Below, piece by piece: positions 21,095 to 31,900 of a DNA stretch of 64,000 nt. A program made the translations under genes and the position numbers. The first letter of the stretch is position 1. Every line of letters begins with the position of its first letter. Origin of the DNA: Cymbomonas tetramitiformis. Its lineage: Eukaryota > Chlorophyta > Pyramimonadophyceae > Pyramimonadales > Pyramimonadaceae. The notes below the pieces were generated by a model. It was not told the origin of the DNA and ran no database searches. It was given only the letters and a program-made list of their open reading frames with translations. The stretch spans positions 1 to 64,000 of the forward strand of contig LGRX02027938.1 in assembly GCA_001247695.2 (NCBI GenBank), read 5' to 3'.

Positions 21095-23390
21095 GTGCGT
21101 GGGGGTCCCCGTAGGCATGGCAGGGCACCCATGGCATGGGAGATGGATCGCCTAGCGCCGCTGCCGGTCACACGGCGGTGCCCCGAGACGTGGGCCTCGA
21201 CGTCGGAGCCGTGGCGGACACGTGTCTCGACGAGATGGCCGCAGCTGAGGGAGGATATTTTGCGGATGGCGATGATCGAGAACATGGAGGCTTGCGGCAC
21301 GAGCGAGGGTGAGCGGCGGTGCTACGAGGAGGAGTGCGTACGAGTTGGGTGCGCCATTCCCACGCTCACCAGCCATGCACACTTGGTGGCAGCCGATTTT
21401 CAGGGGTGGCATGATGTGGATTTCCTCGTCAGGTGTGCAGCATGCGGGGCGGGATGGCCGTCGGGGGAGCTCGCCGTCGACGAGCCGTACCGGGTCCCCA
21501 ATTACGTGGGCCCGGAGCACATGGACGTGATGCGGGAGGAGATCAGGCGAAAGAGCGGAGATGGGCACATCTTCCTAGCTGGATGGCGGTTGCCGCTGGG
21601 GGTTATCGCCCTCGGCATGGTGGAGAAGGTGCGCAAGGGCAAGGTCAAGTTACGGCCGGTGAGCGATTATTCCCGGCCGGCGGACGTGGGGGTGAATGCG
21701 AGGATCCAGCTCGAGCGCGATCAGTTCACCACGGTGAAGGAGGCCTACGGCATGCTGCAGCCCGGCTACTAGATGGTGAAGGTGGACTTGGAGGCGGCTT
21801 ACAGGAGCGTGGGGATCGCCAGCCAGTTTTGGCTGCACCAGTGCTTCGAGTTCGACGACGTCAGGTGGATGGATGCACATGCGCCGTTCGGGAACCGGGC
21901 GCTTCCCGGCATTTTCATGCGGTGGACGAGGGCGATTGTTGCTTGGATGCAGGCGCGGGGGATCCCGATGGTCGGGAACCTCGATGACTTTTTCCGCGTG
22001 CTGGAGACGAAGGAGCAGGCTGAGGAGGCGATGATGCTGCTGGTCGAGTTCGTGACCTTCCTGGGCTTCAAGGTCAACAGTGCGAAGTGTGAGGGCCCCG
22101 CGCAGGTGCTGGAGTTCCTTGGTGTCCTGCTGGACACGTCAGGGGAGGTGTGCACCGCCTCCATCGACGAGGATTGCGGTGGTGGTGCAGAAGGCGGGGG
22201 ACCTGCGGGCGCAGGCGGCGCGGGGGATGGTGTCTCGGCGGTGGCTCGAGTCTCTGCTGGGGCTGCTGGCCTTCTGCAGCCACGTGGTGTGGGGCCTCTC
22301 CCTCTACATGAGGAGGGGCTTCAGTTTTCTGGCAGCCACGGTGGGCAGGAGGATGGTGCGCCTGCCACGTCCAGTGCTTGATGACTTGTCGGTGCTGGAG
22401 CAGGTGGTGCGGCGGTACAATGGCAGGAGGGTGATGCTGGAGCGGCGCTTGGTGGACCAGCGCCATTTCGCCACGGACTCCTCGGGCACGCTGGGTTCGG
22501 CGGAGTCTGGGAGCGCCTCTTCTTCATGCTGGGAGGACCTGGCACGGTTGCCGCAGCGCCCGTGGTTTCCGAGGAGGAGTGACTGCCGCAGCAGCTGGAG
22601 CATCAACTACCTCGAGCTCTTTGCGGTCTGGTGGGCGATGGTGTTGTGGGGGCACAGGATGAGCGGGACCACGGTGGTGGTGAGGATCGACAACCAGTCC
22701 GCCATGTACCAGGTGGGGAGCTGGTGGGGGCCGGTGGCCTACTTGCCTCTGCTGAGGCAGATCTTCTTCGTGTGTGCACAGCACGATATCTGCCTACAGC
22801 CCGTGTACATCAACACCAAGGACAATCTGCTTGCGGATCTGCTGTCCAGGCTGGACATGCCTCGGTTCTTGGCGGAGCACAAGGCGTTCTTGCGGGCGGA
22901 TATCTGGCGCCAGGACCGGGACGACTGGATGGTGTGCCCGGTGCGGTGGGCGGCGCTGGATCAGGAGTTCAGGCCCTTCACGGTGGACTCGTGTGTGGCG
23001 GTGTCAAGGGCTAACGCCTACTGCTACAACAGTTGGAGCGCGGTGGAGGATGCTCGGGTGCAGAAGTTCGACGGCCACAACGCTTGGGGGAACCTGCCGT
23101 TCAGCATCATGTTCGCCATCATCAAGAACTTCCTGAAGTGCAAGCGGCGGCAGCAGTGGGGCACGGCGGCGTGCTTCCTTGTGCCTGTGTGGGATGGGGA
23201 CGACGGCTGGGAGCTCGTGAAGAGCCTCCCTCATGTGTTCAGAGTGGTGCGGGAGTGGAAGAAGGGCACCCACTTGTTCACAGCCCGTGACCTTCGGGGG
23301 CTTGGCAGGACTGCTTGGGGGCCCACCAGATGGCCGGTGGTGGTTGTGAGGGTGGGGCCGGATCCCGTGGCCCTCCCTGACTGGGCTTGA
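21095..23390 (+). pseudogene. YR element pol: RT, RNase H, Dam-like domain; one TAG, one frameshift
   Basis: RT fingers read RPVSDYSRPADVGVNARI, then a TAG at 21770-21772 precedes MVKVDLEAAYRSVGI. In related RTs the stopped position is usually Trp (pGYWmvkvDl), so TGG to TAG fits. The catalytic YxDD box reads NLDDFF (about 21978). The frame must shift near 22165 to continue into RNase H (ATDSSG; INYLELFAVWWAM; RIDNQSA) and a C-terminal region with FTVDSC and WGNLPFS, the counterpart of the DIRS Dam-like NPPF/NPPW segment. Two lesions make it inactive as read. Confidence 0.7.
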
Positions 23391-23409
23391 GGGTTGGGCA
23401 GAGGAGCTC

Positions 23410-24423
23410 GTGCAGGAGCTGCAGCGGGAGGTGGAGCGCTACCGAGCGGAGGCCCGGGCACCAGAGACGAGGAGGTGCTACGGCACAGGGGTGCGGGCCT
23501 TCGTCACATTCTGCATCACCTTCGCATGCCTGGGGTGTCTGGAGCCCCTGCTGCCGGCCACGGACAGGACCCTGTGCATGTTCATCACCTACTGCAGCTG
23601 GTTCGTTCAGCCCGGCACCATCAAGAACTACCTGGCGGGGGTGCGGCAGCTGCACCTACAGCGGGGGCACGAGTGGGTGCCGGTGGCGGCCAGGCATGCG
23701 GTGGCAGCCACTCTGCAGGGGGTGAAGCGGTGCTGGGGGAGGCCCCCTAGGCCAGTCATGCCTCTCACGTTGGCGGACCTGGCCAAGATGGCGGTGCTCA
23801 TTTCGTCGCATGACCTTGGACAGGAGGCTCTGTGGGCAGCCATTCTCGTTGATTTCTTCGGTCTGTTCCGCAAGGACAACCTGACCACGGGGAAGGCGGG
23901 TGCCTGGAACACCAGGGGGGCCCTGGTGAGGGATGATGTGCTTTTCCACGAGGATGGCTCAGTGGTGTGGATCAGGGTGCGGCATTCGAAGACGATCCAG
24001 TGTGGCGAGCGGCACCATTGGGTGCCTCTGCGAGCGGTGCCGGGGTCTCTGCTGTGCCCAGTGCGGGCCCTCATGCGCCTCATGGAGCGCACGGCGGGGC
24101 GGCCGGGGGACTCGGCTCTCTTCGTCATGGAGAAGGTGACGGGCCGGCGGGCAACGGTGGTGCCCATGACCCACGATGCTCTGGTGGCGGGCATCAAGTC
24201 CCTGGCGGAGAGGGTGGGGCTGGACCCGTCCAGCTACGCGGGGCACTCATTGCGGCGGGGCGGGGCCACTGCGGCAATGCGCCTGGACGTGGCCTCCATC
24301 TACATCAAGATGCAGGGCGACTGGAAGAGCGACTGCTTCGAGCGCTACTGCGAGCTCGACACCGAGCAGAAGCTCATTCTTCCCGGGGCCATGGCAGAGG
24401 CCGCAGCTGCTGCGGATCGGTGA
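23410..24423 (+). CDS. tyrosine recombinase of the DIRS-like element
   Basis: Open frame of 337 codons just downstream of pol. The N-terminal SAM-like core-binding part includes TRRCYGTGVRAFVTFC; the catalytic part has Arg in FFGLFRKDNL (about 23860-23890), HSLRRGG (HxxR, 24245-24265), Trp in GDWKSD and the nucleophile Tyr in FERYCELD (about 24345). All the R-HxxR-W-Y residues are visible, so the enzyme may still be competent. It would insert a circular cDNA without making a target-site duplication. The track start may not be the true initiator; ATG 23410 lies close to the pol stop. Confidence 0.8.
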   Translation: MQELQREVERYRAEARAPETRRCYGTGVRAFVTFCITFACLGCLEPLLPATDRTLCMFITYCSWFVQPGTIKNYLAGVRQLHLQRGHEWVPVAARHAVAATLQGVKRCWGRPPRPVMPLTLADLAKMAVLISSHDLGQEALWAAILVDFFGLFRKDNLTTGKAGAWNTRGALVRDDVLFHEDGSVVWIRVRHSKTIQCGERHHWVPLRAVPGSLLCPVRALMRLMERTAGRPGDSALFVMEKVTGRRATVVPMTHDALVAGIKSLAERVGLDPSSYAGHSLRRGGATAAMRLDVASIYIKMQGDWKSDCFERYCELDTEQKLILPGAMAEAAAAADR

Positions 24424-24895
24424 CTCCCTCGTGCTTTCGGCCCTCCCATGCCCCCGTTGGGTGAGTGTGTCCAGGGCTCAGAGAGTGCCCAGGACTCTGT
24501 CAGGTGAGCCCCTGCTAGGTGCAGGATTGGGTGGAGGCTGCTGCTGAAGAAGCTTCCGGGTTCCAGCGAGGAAGCTGCTATCCGTTTGCCGTGAAGCCAG
24601 CGAGGCTCAGCCAGAGAGGCTTAGGCACGGAAGTAGCAGGGTAGCTTCAAAGCAGTAGCCTGCTCCCTGACAGACTGAGAGACACTCATTCAGCCAAAGG
24701 CTCGGGAGTAATGGGACAGACAGAGAAGACTCGCCAGAGAGGCTAGAGCACTGGAGAGAAAGCTAGCCAGAGAGGCTGTAGCTGGGAGAAGAGAGAACTA
24801 AGACTTGCTGAGTAAATGTTATTTAATCAGACCGGCAAGCATTCATCCCTGCTCGTTCTTGCAGTGTGTTGTGTGCTCACCCTGCTCGCATTTCG
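24424..24895 (+). other. 3' untranslated end of the YR element
   Basis: Non-coding, with short dispersed CAGAGAGGCT repeats (CCAGAGAGGCT occurs near 24610, 24733 and 24767) and an AT-rich end (AGTAAATGTTATTTAATCAG). The last 30 bases resemble the right end of the 40.4-41.2 kb insertion. Confidence 0.5.
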
Positions 24896-25485
24896 GTTCG
24901 AGAATAAGTGAAGTGCAAAAGAAATGGAGCGTACCGCACAAAAAATATCCAGTGAATATGTTTGTGATATTCTTTTTCTGGAAGGCAAAAGGGCTTCCCG
25001 GACTTTTTGTTTAGTTTTGGACACCCGAAGCGTCGTCGACGGTTATATAGTCTGTCCAAGGTACAGTGAGATCACACATGGCAAAAACCAGTACAACTCC
25101 ACTAAGCTCAAAATTAAACACAATGGGCCTAGTTTGCACTTGGCCTTACAGGTTGGACAACACTTAGATATTTCAAGAGTAGCTTACTGCCTAATTTGCT
25201 AATGTTTGCCGAACTTCAGCTTCCGACACTATGCACCTGCCTAATTAGGGTCATTTAAATCACATGGAGCATGCGGTATCGAAAAGGGTTGCTCGGGGTC
25301 CAATCTGCTTCAGATTTGGCCCTATCTGGCCGAGCAGTGAGGGAGAAAACACACATGGTGGTCAAGTCAATTGTTGAGCAGGACTCCTTAATAATCACAT
25401 GACACTATTTGACATACCCACAGGTTGTAAAAGAATTCCGTCCGGACGTCCGCAACTCGGTTCTTTTGCATTCCCACCTTCCCAC
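24896..25485. other. intergenic, one possible A-repeat relic
   Basis: No gene seen. GTTCTTTTGCATTCCCACC near 25462-25480 resembles the promoter-proximal edge of the YR-element A repeat at 54.07 kb (GTTCTTTTGCACTTCCCACC), which may mark a solo remnant. Confidence 0.3.
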
Positions 25486-27330
25486 CTAACCTAAAGACTC
25501 TATTGCATTGCAGTGGACAGCATGCAAGGCTTCCAAAAGAGGAGGTTGATCAACTAGCACGGTCAAGACGCCCCTAAGCAATTTTAGCAACTCTTTTTCC
25601 AAGGAAAGCCCCGCGGTGTCACCTTTGGTGGATCGAATGCTGTACCAATGGAATAAAACATTCACAGCATTTCGAACTCTACTGCAGTTGATGGAACTAG
25701 ACCGAGAGCCAGCTAACACTCCCCTCAAAGTCTCAAGCCTCATAATTGTCTATTCGTTTTTGTGGTCTAAAGTAACACAAAATCCATAAGAGTGCACTAT
25801 ACCATATTTGATTGAATTCAACTATTGCTCCTTTGTGCGCGCCCACTGCATGTCACATTGTCGAGGAACCACGACTCCACAAGACGCACCTCCTCAAAAG
25901 CAGTTTTAAGGACCTCATCATCTTTCATTGTTACTGAAGTAGTCTTGCTGCCATCTTGGGAACTCGAGCTCTGAAGCGGTACAATCCCATACCAATACCT
26001 CAGATGAAGCTCGATTCTAGATCTCGTTTCAATAGCAAAATTCAAATAGATTGTCAACACACTTCTATCAAGCGGAGTTGACATTCTATATCGAGGGGGA
26101 CAATGGGAATGCAGGTGGAGTGACCCACCCTGCCACTAGATAGTTTCAACTCTTGCAGCTCTTGCAGAGGAGACCGCTTGGTGTAATCTGCTTGGGCACA
26201 CATCATCAACTAACAACTACTCACTAACTAAAAGCAGCAGCCCTCTCTATTGAATGAGCATGCGAGTCGGCACAACATATCGATCAGGTGAAAGGCATCT
26301 GTGAGGATAATTCTGCACAACAGTTCGTCAACTTTTCTATACGTTGAGCGCTAACTTGAGAGTGCAGGCATAAGCCGATGAAGAAAATATTGGCTAGCTG
26401 TCGTCATTGCGCCGTATACAGTGCCCACGCATGACTAAAGAACGATCTGACAAGCCTTCTCTCAAACATAAAGATGCCCCCTTCTACCATATCTACCATG
26501 TCCACCGGTTTTCATTCAGCAAGTGCACACTATCTTACAAAATCCCCAAGCTAGATTTCACCTCCATCCACTTCTTGGTCCTCTCCTTGGGCAGGCTCCG
26601 CTCGGTTCTCTTCAAGCGCATCCTTGCTTGATGATGCCTGGTATTCATCCAGTTTACATCCGCAACCCTCTTCCCTACTTTCGTGAGCCATTCCAGACAA
26701 AGGATAGTATGCACATATCATGAGATACCACATATCAAATGCCTGTCATTTTGAGCTCGAACCGTTGCATGTTTCCTACAACGCCCTTCCATAACTTGCG
26801 CAAAAGTATCTTTGCGTGAATATACTGTGTCCAAGCATCATTCACTGCTCTTATAGCCGAGATCGCCTTTTCAATTCTGCACTTGTAAGAGAGGCAAGAC
26901 CATGCAGTACAAGGGCCAACTAATCACGCCAACACTGCACCAGATCTGAACAGTCTATATTGTCATCGATATCGCATTGTGAGGGAGCGAAGGAGGGTAT
27001 ACAACCTGGACGTCGTTTTTGCTCTTGCTTCCAGGTGTGGCATACCCTGGGGACAAGAGCCTCGCGGTTGCACCATTTTGAGCCTCCCACACCCAACCCT
27101 CCTCTTGTATGGCAGGTGTGCTGGGCGAGACTGACTCTTGCCGAAGCGAGCTCCCTTCACCGCTGTCTTCCGTGGTACTCGGAGTGCTCCCCACCTGCGG
27201 TGCTTTGCTCGCCCCGCTCACCCGTGCCTCCCGCAGTTGGTTGATCACCTCAAGCTCCAGCCTTTCCTTTGGCTTACGAGCTGGGGCCAAACAAGAGCCA
27301 AGCAAAGCTCTTGAACGAATGAAGAATAAA
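25486..27330 (-). CDS. multi-exon gene, product unrecognised
   Basis: Coding-like minus-strand segments, 5' to 3': about 27330-26988 (Ser/Thr/Glu-rich; donor GACGTCCAG|GTTGTA); about 26895-26755 (IEKAISAIRAVNDAW and a following Lys/Leu-rich helix); about 26735-26570 (acidic; donor GGAG|GTGAAA); 26085-25857 (MSTPLDRSVLTIYLNFAIET, WYGIVPLQSSSS; donor GACAAT|GTGACA); and 25749-25486 (acceptor GAATAG; ends with TAG). The last two join in phase 0. The mixed composition and matching splice sites support a real gene. I do not recognise the family. It lies downstream of the kinase gene and upstream of the polycystin gene, on the same strand. Confidence 0.5.
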
Positions 27331-27379
27331 AGTACTTCCTTTCTCAACAGGGCTCGCCGATACATTCTTATGTTGTAAG

Positions 27380-27428
27380 AATCTATTTTTTCGTATGTCA
27401 GAACGCTTATACCACTGAGCTATGAGTG
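27380..27428 (-). repeat. tRNA-like 5' half
   Basis: The minus strand reads CACTCATAGCTCAGTGGTAT followed by AAGCG, a D-arm with an A box like that of the neighbouring tRNA-like gene. There is no T arm on its 3' side, so it is a half copy. Confidence 0.4.
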
Positions 27429-27445
27429 GATGTATGTTTCAAAAG

Positions 27446-27517
27446 CGTCGCAACCGGAATCGAACCAGGGACCTCTCGACTACTACTTGAGATGCTCTAC
27501 CACTGAGCTATAGCGAC
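27446..27517 (-). tRNA. tRNA-like gene, probably decayed
   Basis: Acceptor GTCGC...GCGAC (5 solid pairs), D arm GCTC/GAGC around AGTGGTA, and T arm CTGG/CCGG around TTCGATT are clear. The anticodon arm is abnormal: TCTC/GAGA enclose 11 bases (AAGTAGTAGTC) instead of 9, so no anticodon can be assigned safely (AGT is possible). It is likely a pseudogene or tRNA-derived repeat. Confidence 0.45.
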
Positions 27518-27799
27518 TTGAGTTGTGGCTTTTTCTTTGTTGTGAAGTTGATGATGATGGGGTTGAGTAAGGTACCTCCTAAGAGCAATCGCTTTACTCT
27601 AATAATCAACGTTGTGGGTTTTCATGCAAGACGAGGAACCTAGCAGCTGACGACCCTCAACCTCACGATGCTGAGGCCTGAAAGGCGTATAGCGGGCATT
27701 GCACCGAGTCCGAGTCTGCTATGACTAGCATTTCTGCCAGGACTGCCAGTTGGAACGGCGACATCTCGCGGAGCATAGCTAACTGCGAGTCCTTGCGCT

Positions 27800-28570
27800 T
27801 CCATAATTTCGGTTATTCGAAGGAAGCAGGAGACCCCCCTTCCTTTCGTTGCCTCTAGAGATTTCCCAGCTGTATAAGGACCAACCTGGGCAAATTACTG
27901 ATTTACCTACTTTATACTTAGTCAATCAAAGCCATGTTGCGATTGGTGAAACAATCACACCCGGCGAACACGTCGATTCATCATCAATCGCATTGTTGTA
28001 TGATGACACGATGCCGTGGTGTTATGATGCCATCATCCGAAATTTTGGATTGCCTATGCCTCTGCTGCCTGTGTATTGGAATCTGCAATCCCTGCTGATC
28101 AGTTAGGTGTAAAGACTGACTCTCTAGGCCCACTATAGCTCACAGCAAGTGGACACTATTGGGGCATTCTTCCCTGGGAGGTACCCTGCTGGCCAGGCCG
28201 TTTGGGAGGCTGGCAGAGTTGAGCATCTTGGACATGGATATGCTATATCACCGAGGCAGTTCTGGTACAAGTCCAGTGTGTAGGACACGCACAACATCTT
28301 TATGGGTGGTGCCTATAACATCTTGGACTATGCTGAGATGGCCATGCACTGCTCTACTCCTCTAGTTGTGGACCATGGGGTCAGCAGAGAGGAGTTTGAA
28401 GGCAGGATGGGCAGTCTGGTGAAGGTTGATGCTGCCCTTCGCCGGGTGATCCAGGAGGAGCCCGTAGTGGTGAGAGGTACCCTTCGAGACTTCCAGCTGT
28501 GGAGGGCGCGCTTGGGTGCGGCCACCCGGGCAGTGGTGGGTGCAGTTCGCAATAGTGTATCGCAAACAAA
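27800..28570 (+). mobile_element. Copia-type relic related to the element at 58-64 kb
   Basis: Two links to the right-hand Copia element. First, 28068-28115 (TATTGGAATCTGCAA, CTGCTGATCAGTT.GGTGTAAAG) matches the start of that element's LTR. Second, 28148-28560 encodes AVWEAGRVEHLGHGYAISPR and QEEPVVVRGTLRDFQLW, matching the other gag (ALWEAGREQHLGPGYQISPR and KEPVMVRGSFERMQSW). A TAG interrupts the frame at about 28282, and the parts are closer together than in the intact element, so sequence has been deleted. The left part (27806) carries the ATAATTTCGGTTATTCG motif shared with 17.97 and 40.42 kb. Confidence 0.7.
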
Positions 28571-28691
28571 TCGGCATCGTCAATTTGCGCACATCGTGGG
28601 GTGGTGAGGAGCCCTTGAGATGCCGTTCATTTGCCCCATTTGGATTTGTATAATTTCTCCCATTTTGGATGAAAGCGATGGGGTGTGAAGA

Positions 28692-28913
28692 TCAAGCTAA
28701 AGGGAGCTCCAGCAGATCAACCTGGTGTTGCTCGGCCACATCTTCACCCTCTTCGGCCACTTGTGCCCCGACCTTTGCTGCCTCCAGCAAGACGATGATG
28801 TCGTTCAAAGGTGATCTCAGCTCGGGGTCAACTTGCAGGCACGCTTGCAAGACCTGTGTTACCTGCAGTGAGGGTGAGCCCTCTGCTTTGAAGATGCCAC
28901 GATTGTTTTTGAC
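28692..28913 (-). CDS. kinase exon: subdomains X-XI and C-terminus
   Basis: Acceptor TTTGTGCAG, phase 0, TGA stop at 28692. VTQVLQACLQVDPELRSPLN supplies the conserved Arg of subdomain XI in the C-lobe; after it the protein runs 43 residues (LLEAAKVGAQVAEEGEDVAE) and ends. Confidence 0.8.
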   Translation of the reverse strand, partial: VKNNRGIFKAEGSPSLQVTQVLQACLQVDPELRSPLNDIIVLLEAAKVGAQVAEEGEDVAEQHQVDLLELPLA

Positions 28914-31900
28914 CTGCACAAACCAGAGCGATCACGCAAAATCTGAAATGATTATATTCTTTACGTGTCATGCAGAGAGAAATATCTGGTATCATTCTCA
29001 TTTGCGTTCATGACATACTCCCACATATGATGAGCTGCACGAATAGGTATGACATCTTTATTGGCGTGAGTATAATAATGTCATGCAAGAAAATGCAACA
29101 CGGAAACACACTTCTTAAGAAACCATTAAACGCATGAAAAATACCAAGAACATAAACGTTCACAATTGTCAGTTTTGAGAACCTTAAGAACTTGGACAAT
29201 TCAAGAAATCATTAAAATAAAATAAAATATGCTACTTGTTTACAAACAATTCCATGTCATCCCCCATTGAACGACACGTCGGTGGTCAAGCACCCAAAAC
29301 ATTTCATTTTCCCCGCAAAGCCCGAAACTCGACACGCTCGACTCTCGACCCCGCGAATCTCACGTGCTGTGTCATTTCATGTCATGACATGTCATATCAT
29401 GTCATGTTTGGGAGTTTGCATTCTCCGCACCAAGGTTGAAAACTCTGAAAACTCTCAAATCGCGTCATGTCATGTCATGTCATGTCATGTCATGTCATGT
29501 CATGTCATGTCATGTCATGTCATGTTTGGGAGTTTTCATTCTCCGCACCAAGATTGAAAACTCTGAAAACTCTCAAATCGCGTCATGTCATGTCATATCA
29601 TGCCATATCATATCATGTCATGTCATGTTTGGGAGTTTTCATTCTCCGCACCAAGGTTGAAAACTCTGAAAACTCTCAAATCTCAACTGCATATATAAAG
29701 CAGTTGCAGCGTCCGCGATGCAAAGTTCGCGTCATCGGTCGACACCAGAATTTATATACTGTTGCAACTGTCACTTTTGATTTCCGAATATGATGATGTA
29801 TCTGACCTCGTCACATGTGCGGCCGAAAACAGATTGAAAACAGAAAACATGACTTGCCCGCACAGTACCGCTACGGGTCGGACCGTGGCCCGTAAGTCAC
29901 TGTCCAGCGGCTATTGTTTTCGGTATACTAACGTATACCGAAAACAACTTTCCCTACAACTTGTCTTCCCTAAAAAAATGGCACAGACTGAACGGTCAAC
30001 CACACATCTCGCCGTGGGCTGACGCGTTCATTTGGCGGAAGTGGGTGGAATTTAAGGAATTTGAAACCTGCAATAGTTGCGCTATGAGTTGTCAATCTTT
30101 GCAAAACGGGTACCCACATACTAAGTAGGAATATGTGATAATATTTTGAAGCAAAAGATTACTCAGATTAGTATACAATCTTAGAGATCTTTATTTCGCT
30201 GGACAAGGGCACACACTTCGGGAGAGAAAGCCTTCTGCCTTAAGTTAAAACTGCATATTTAACAAATCAGACCTAAAGTAAAATATTGCAGTGTCACAAT
30301 TGAACACGGATGACGGAAGCAACAGACGTAGACGCGACAGGAGAATTGACAACATATATCAGCAGCCTCTTATCGCCAGTTATGTCCACAAAAGAATATA
30401 TAATCTGAGGGGGTCTCATACTTAACATATAACATTTTCAATATTTTCAACTTTTTTCAACCCAAGCAAAGGGGGAGGCACCGCGATTTGAGAGTTTTCA
30501 GAGTTTTCAACCTTGGTGCGGAGAATGAAAACTCCCAAACATGACATTGACATGACATGGCGCGATTTGAGAGTGTTCAGAGCTTTCAACCTGGTGAGAA
30601 TGAAAACTCCCAAACATGACATTGACATGACATGTGCGATTTGAGAGTTTTCAGAGCTTTCAACCTGTAGGAGAATGAAAACTCCCAAACATGACATGAC
30701 ATGACGCGATTTGAGAGTTTTCAGAGTTTTGAGAGTTTTCAACCCTGGTGTCACGGAGAATGAAAACTCCCAAACATGACATGACATTGACATGACGCCA
30801 TTTGAGAGTTTTCAGAGTTTTCAACCTGGGTGAGGAGAATGAAAACTCCCAAACATGACATGCCATGACATGACATGACGCGATTTGAAAGTTTTCAGAG
30901 CTTTCAGAGCTTTCAACCTGGGTGCGGAGAATGAAAACTCCCAAACATGACATGACATGACATGACATGACATGACATGACATGACATGACATGACATGA
31001 CATGACATGACATGACATGACATGACATGACATGACATGACGCGATTTGAGAGTTTTCAGAATTTTGAGAGTTTTCAACCTGGGTGCGGAGAATGAAAAC
31101 TTCCAAACAAATGGTGAGGCACCGCGATTCGAGAGTTTTCAGAGTTTTCAGAGTTTTCAACCCTGGTACCGCGAAGAATGAAAACTCCCAAGCAGAGGGG
31201 GAGCATGATTGCCAAGCGCGATGACGTGTAATAAGGTGTGTGATGTGGAATTGACGTGGTTTGACGTGGAATTATGCTCTACATTTTATTGTAATAAACC
31301 TAAAAATCCAAATGAAGTAATGTCTTTGCAAATTTGACTGACAATTGTGGACAAGCCTCACCAAGAAAAGTCAAGAGGAGGCTCACACTCGTCACACGCC
31401 TCAATAGAGAGTGCAGGTACCTCTGACCTTTATAGTCTTGGCATGAAGTGAATTACCTTACATACCTTACATACCTTAGTCAATCAGCAGCAGCAGCAGC
31501 AGCAAAGCTCGAATCCCAACGGGCGATGCAGTCGAATGTTCCATCTCACGATCGCCAGACGCTAACGATGACAGTGCCACAACAGTCGCGTGTATGTACC
31601 GCGACGCAACCGCGACGCCATGGCATGCTCGAACAAAAAACGCATCTTGCTTGCATTCCAGATCGTGTCGCACAGTCGATCGTCCAATTGAAATGCTACA
31701 GTAGATACACTCGGTATAATTATGTGTAATCTGGGCGCGCCACGTCGTGATCGTCCGACGATTCGCTTTTCCATTGCATAGCAGACGCAAGGATCAAGAA
31801 ATGTCAAATCATTAAAAATGGCATGGCAGGCGCCATGTTCGGAATGTGCATGTTCAACAAGCGCGCCACGTCGGCAAGATAACAAATCTCATCGACCGTC

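Larger units (their letters stand above)
17960..24895 (+). mobile_element. DIRS-like tyrosine-recombinase retrotransposon, decayed
   Basis: About 6.9 kb with gag, RT-RNase H-Dam-like pol and a YR gene in one orientation, the DIRS-order layout. The left end is set by a terminal motif (ATAATTTCGGTTATTC near 17970) shared with 27.8 and 40.4 kb. The right end is set by weak similarity of 24868-24893 to the right end of the 40.4 kb insertion (GTTGTG..GC.CAC..TGC..GCAT). Gag and pol carry frameshifts and one nonsense codon, while the YR frame is intact. No target-site duplication was sought successfully, as expected for YR integration. It lies between the polycystin 5' exons and the unknown gene at 25.5 kb. 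Confidence 0.7.

Noticed and set aside
21770..21772. Alternative genetic code (TAG/TGA as sense) because three elements have single in-frame stops
   Set aside because: The intact Copia, gag and kinase frames end at ordinary TGA, TAA or TAG, and stops in the elements fit simple transitions. Host genes show no internal stops.
22074..24247. Minus-strand frames across the YR element
   Set aside because: Arg/Pro/His-rich shadows of the plus-strand pol and recombinase, which carry the conserved motifs.
29457..29560. Long open frames encoding SCHVMSCHVM-type repeats
   Set aside because: They are translations of (TCATG)n; a 5-base repeat is open in all frames on a strand when it has no stop, so this is not evidence of a gene.
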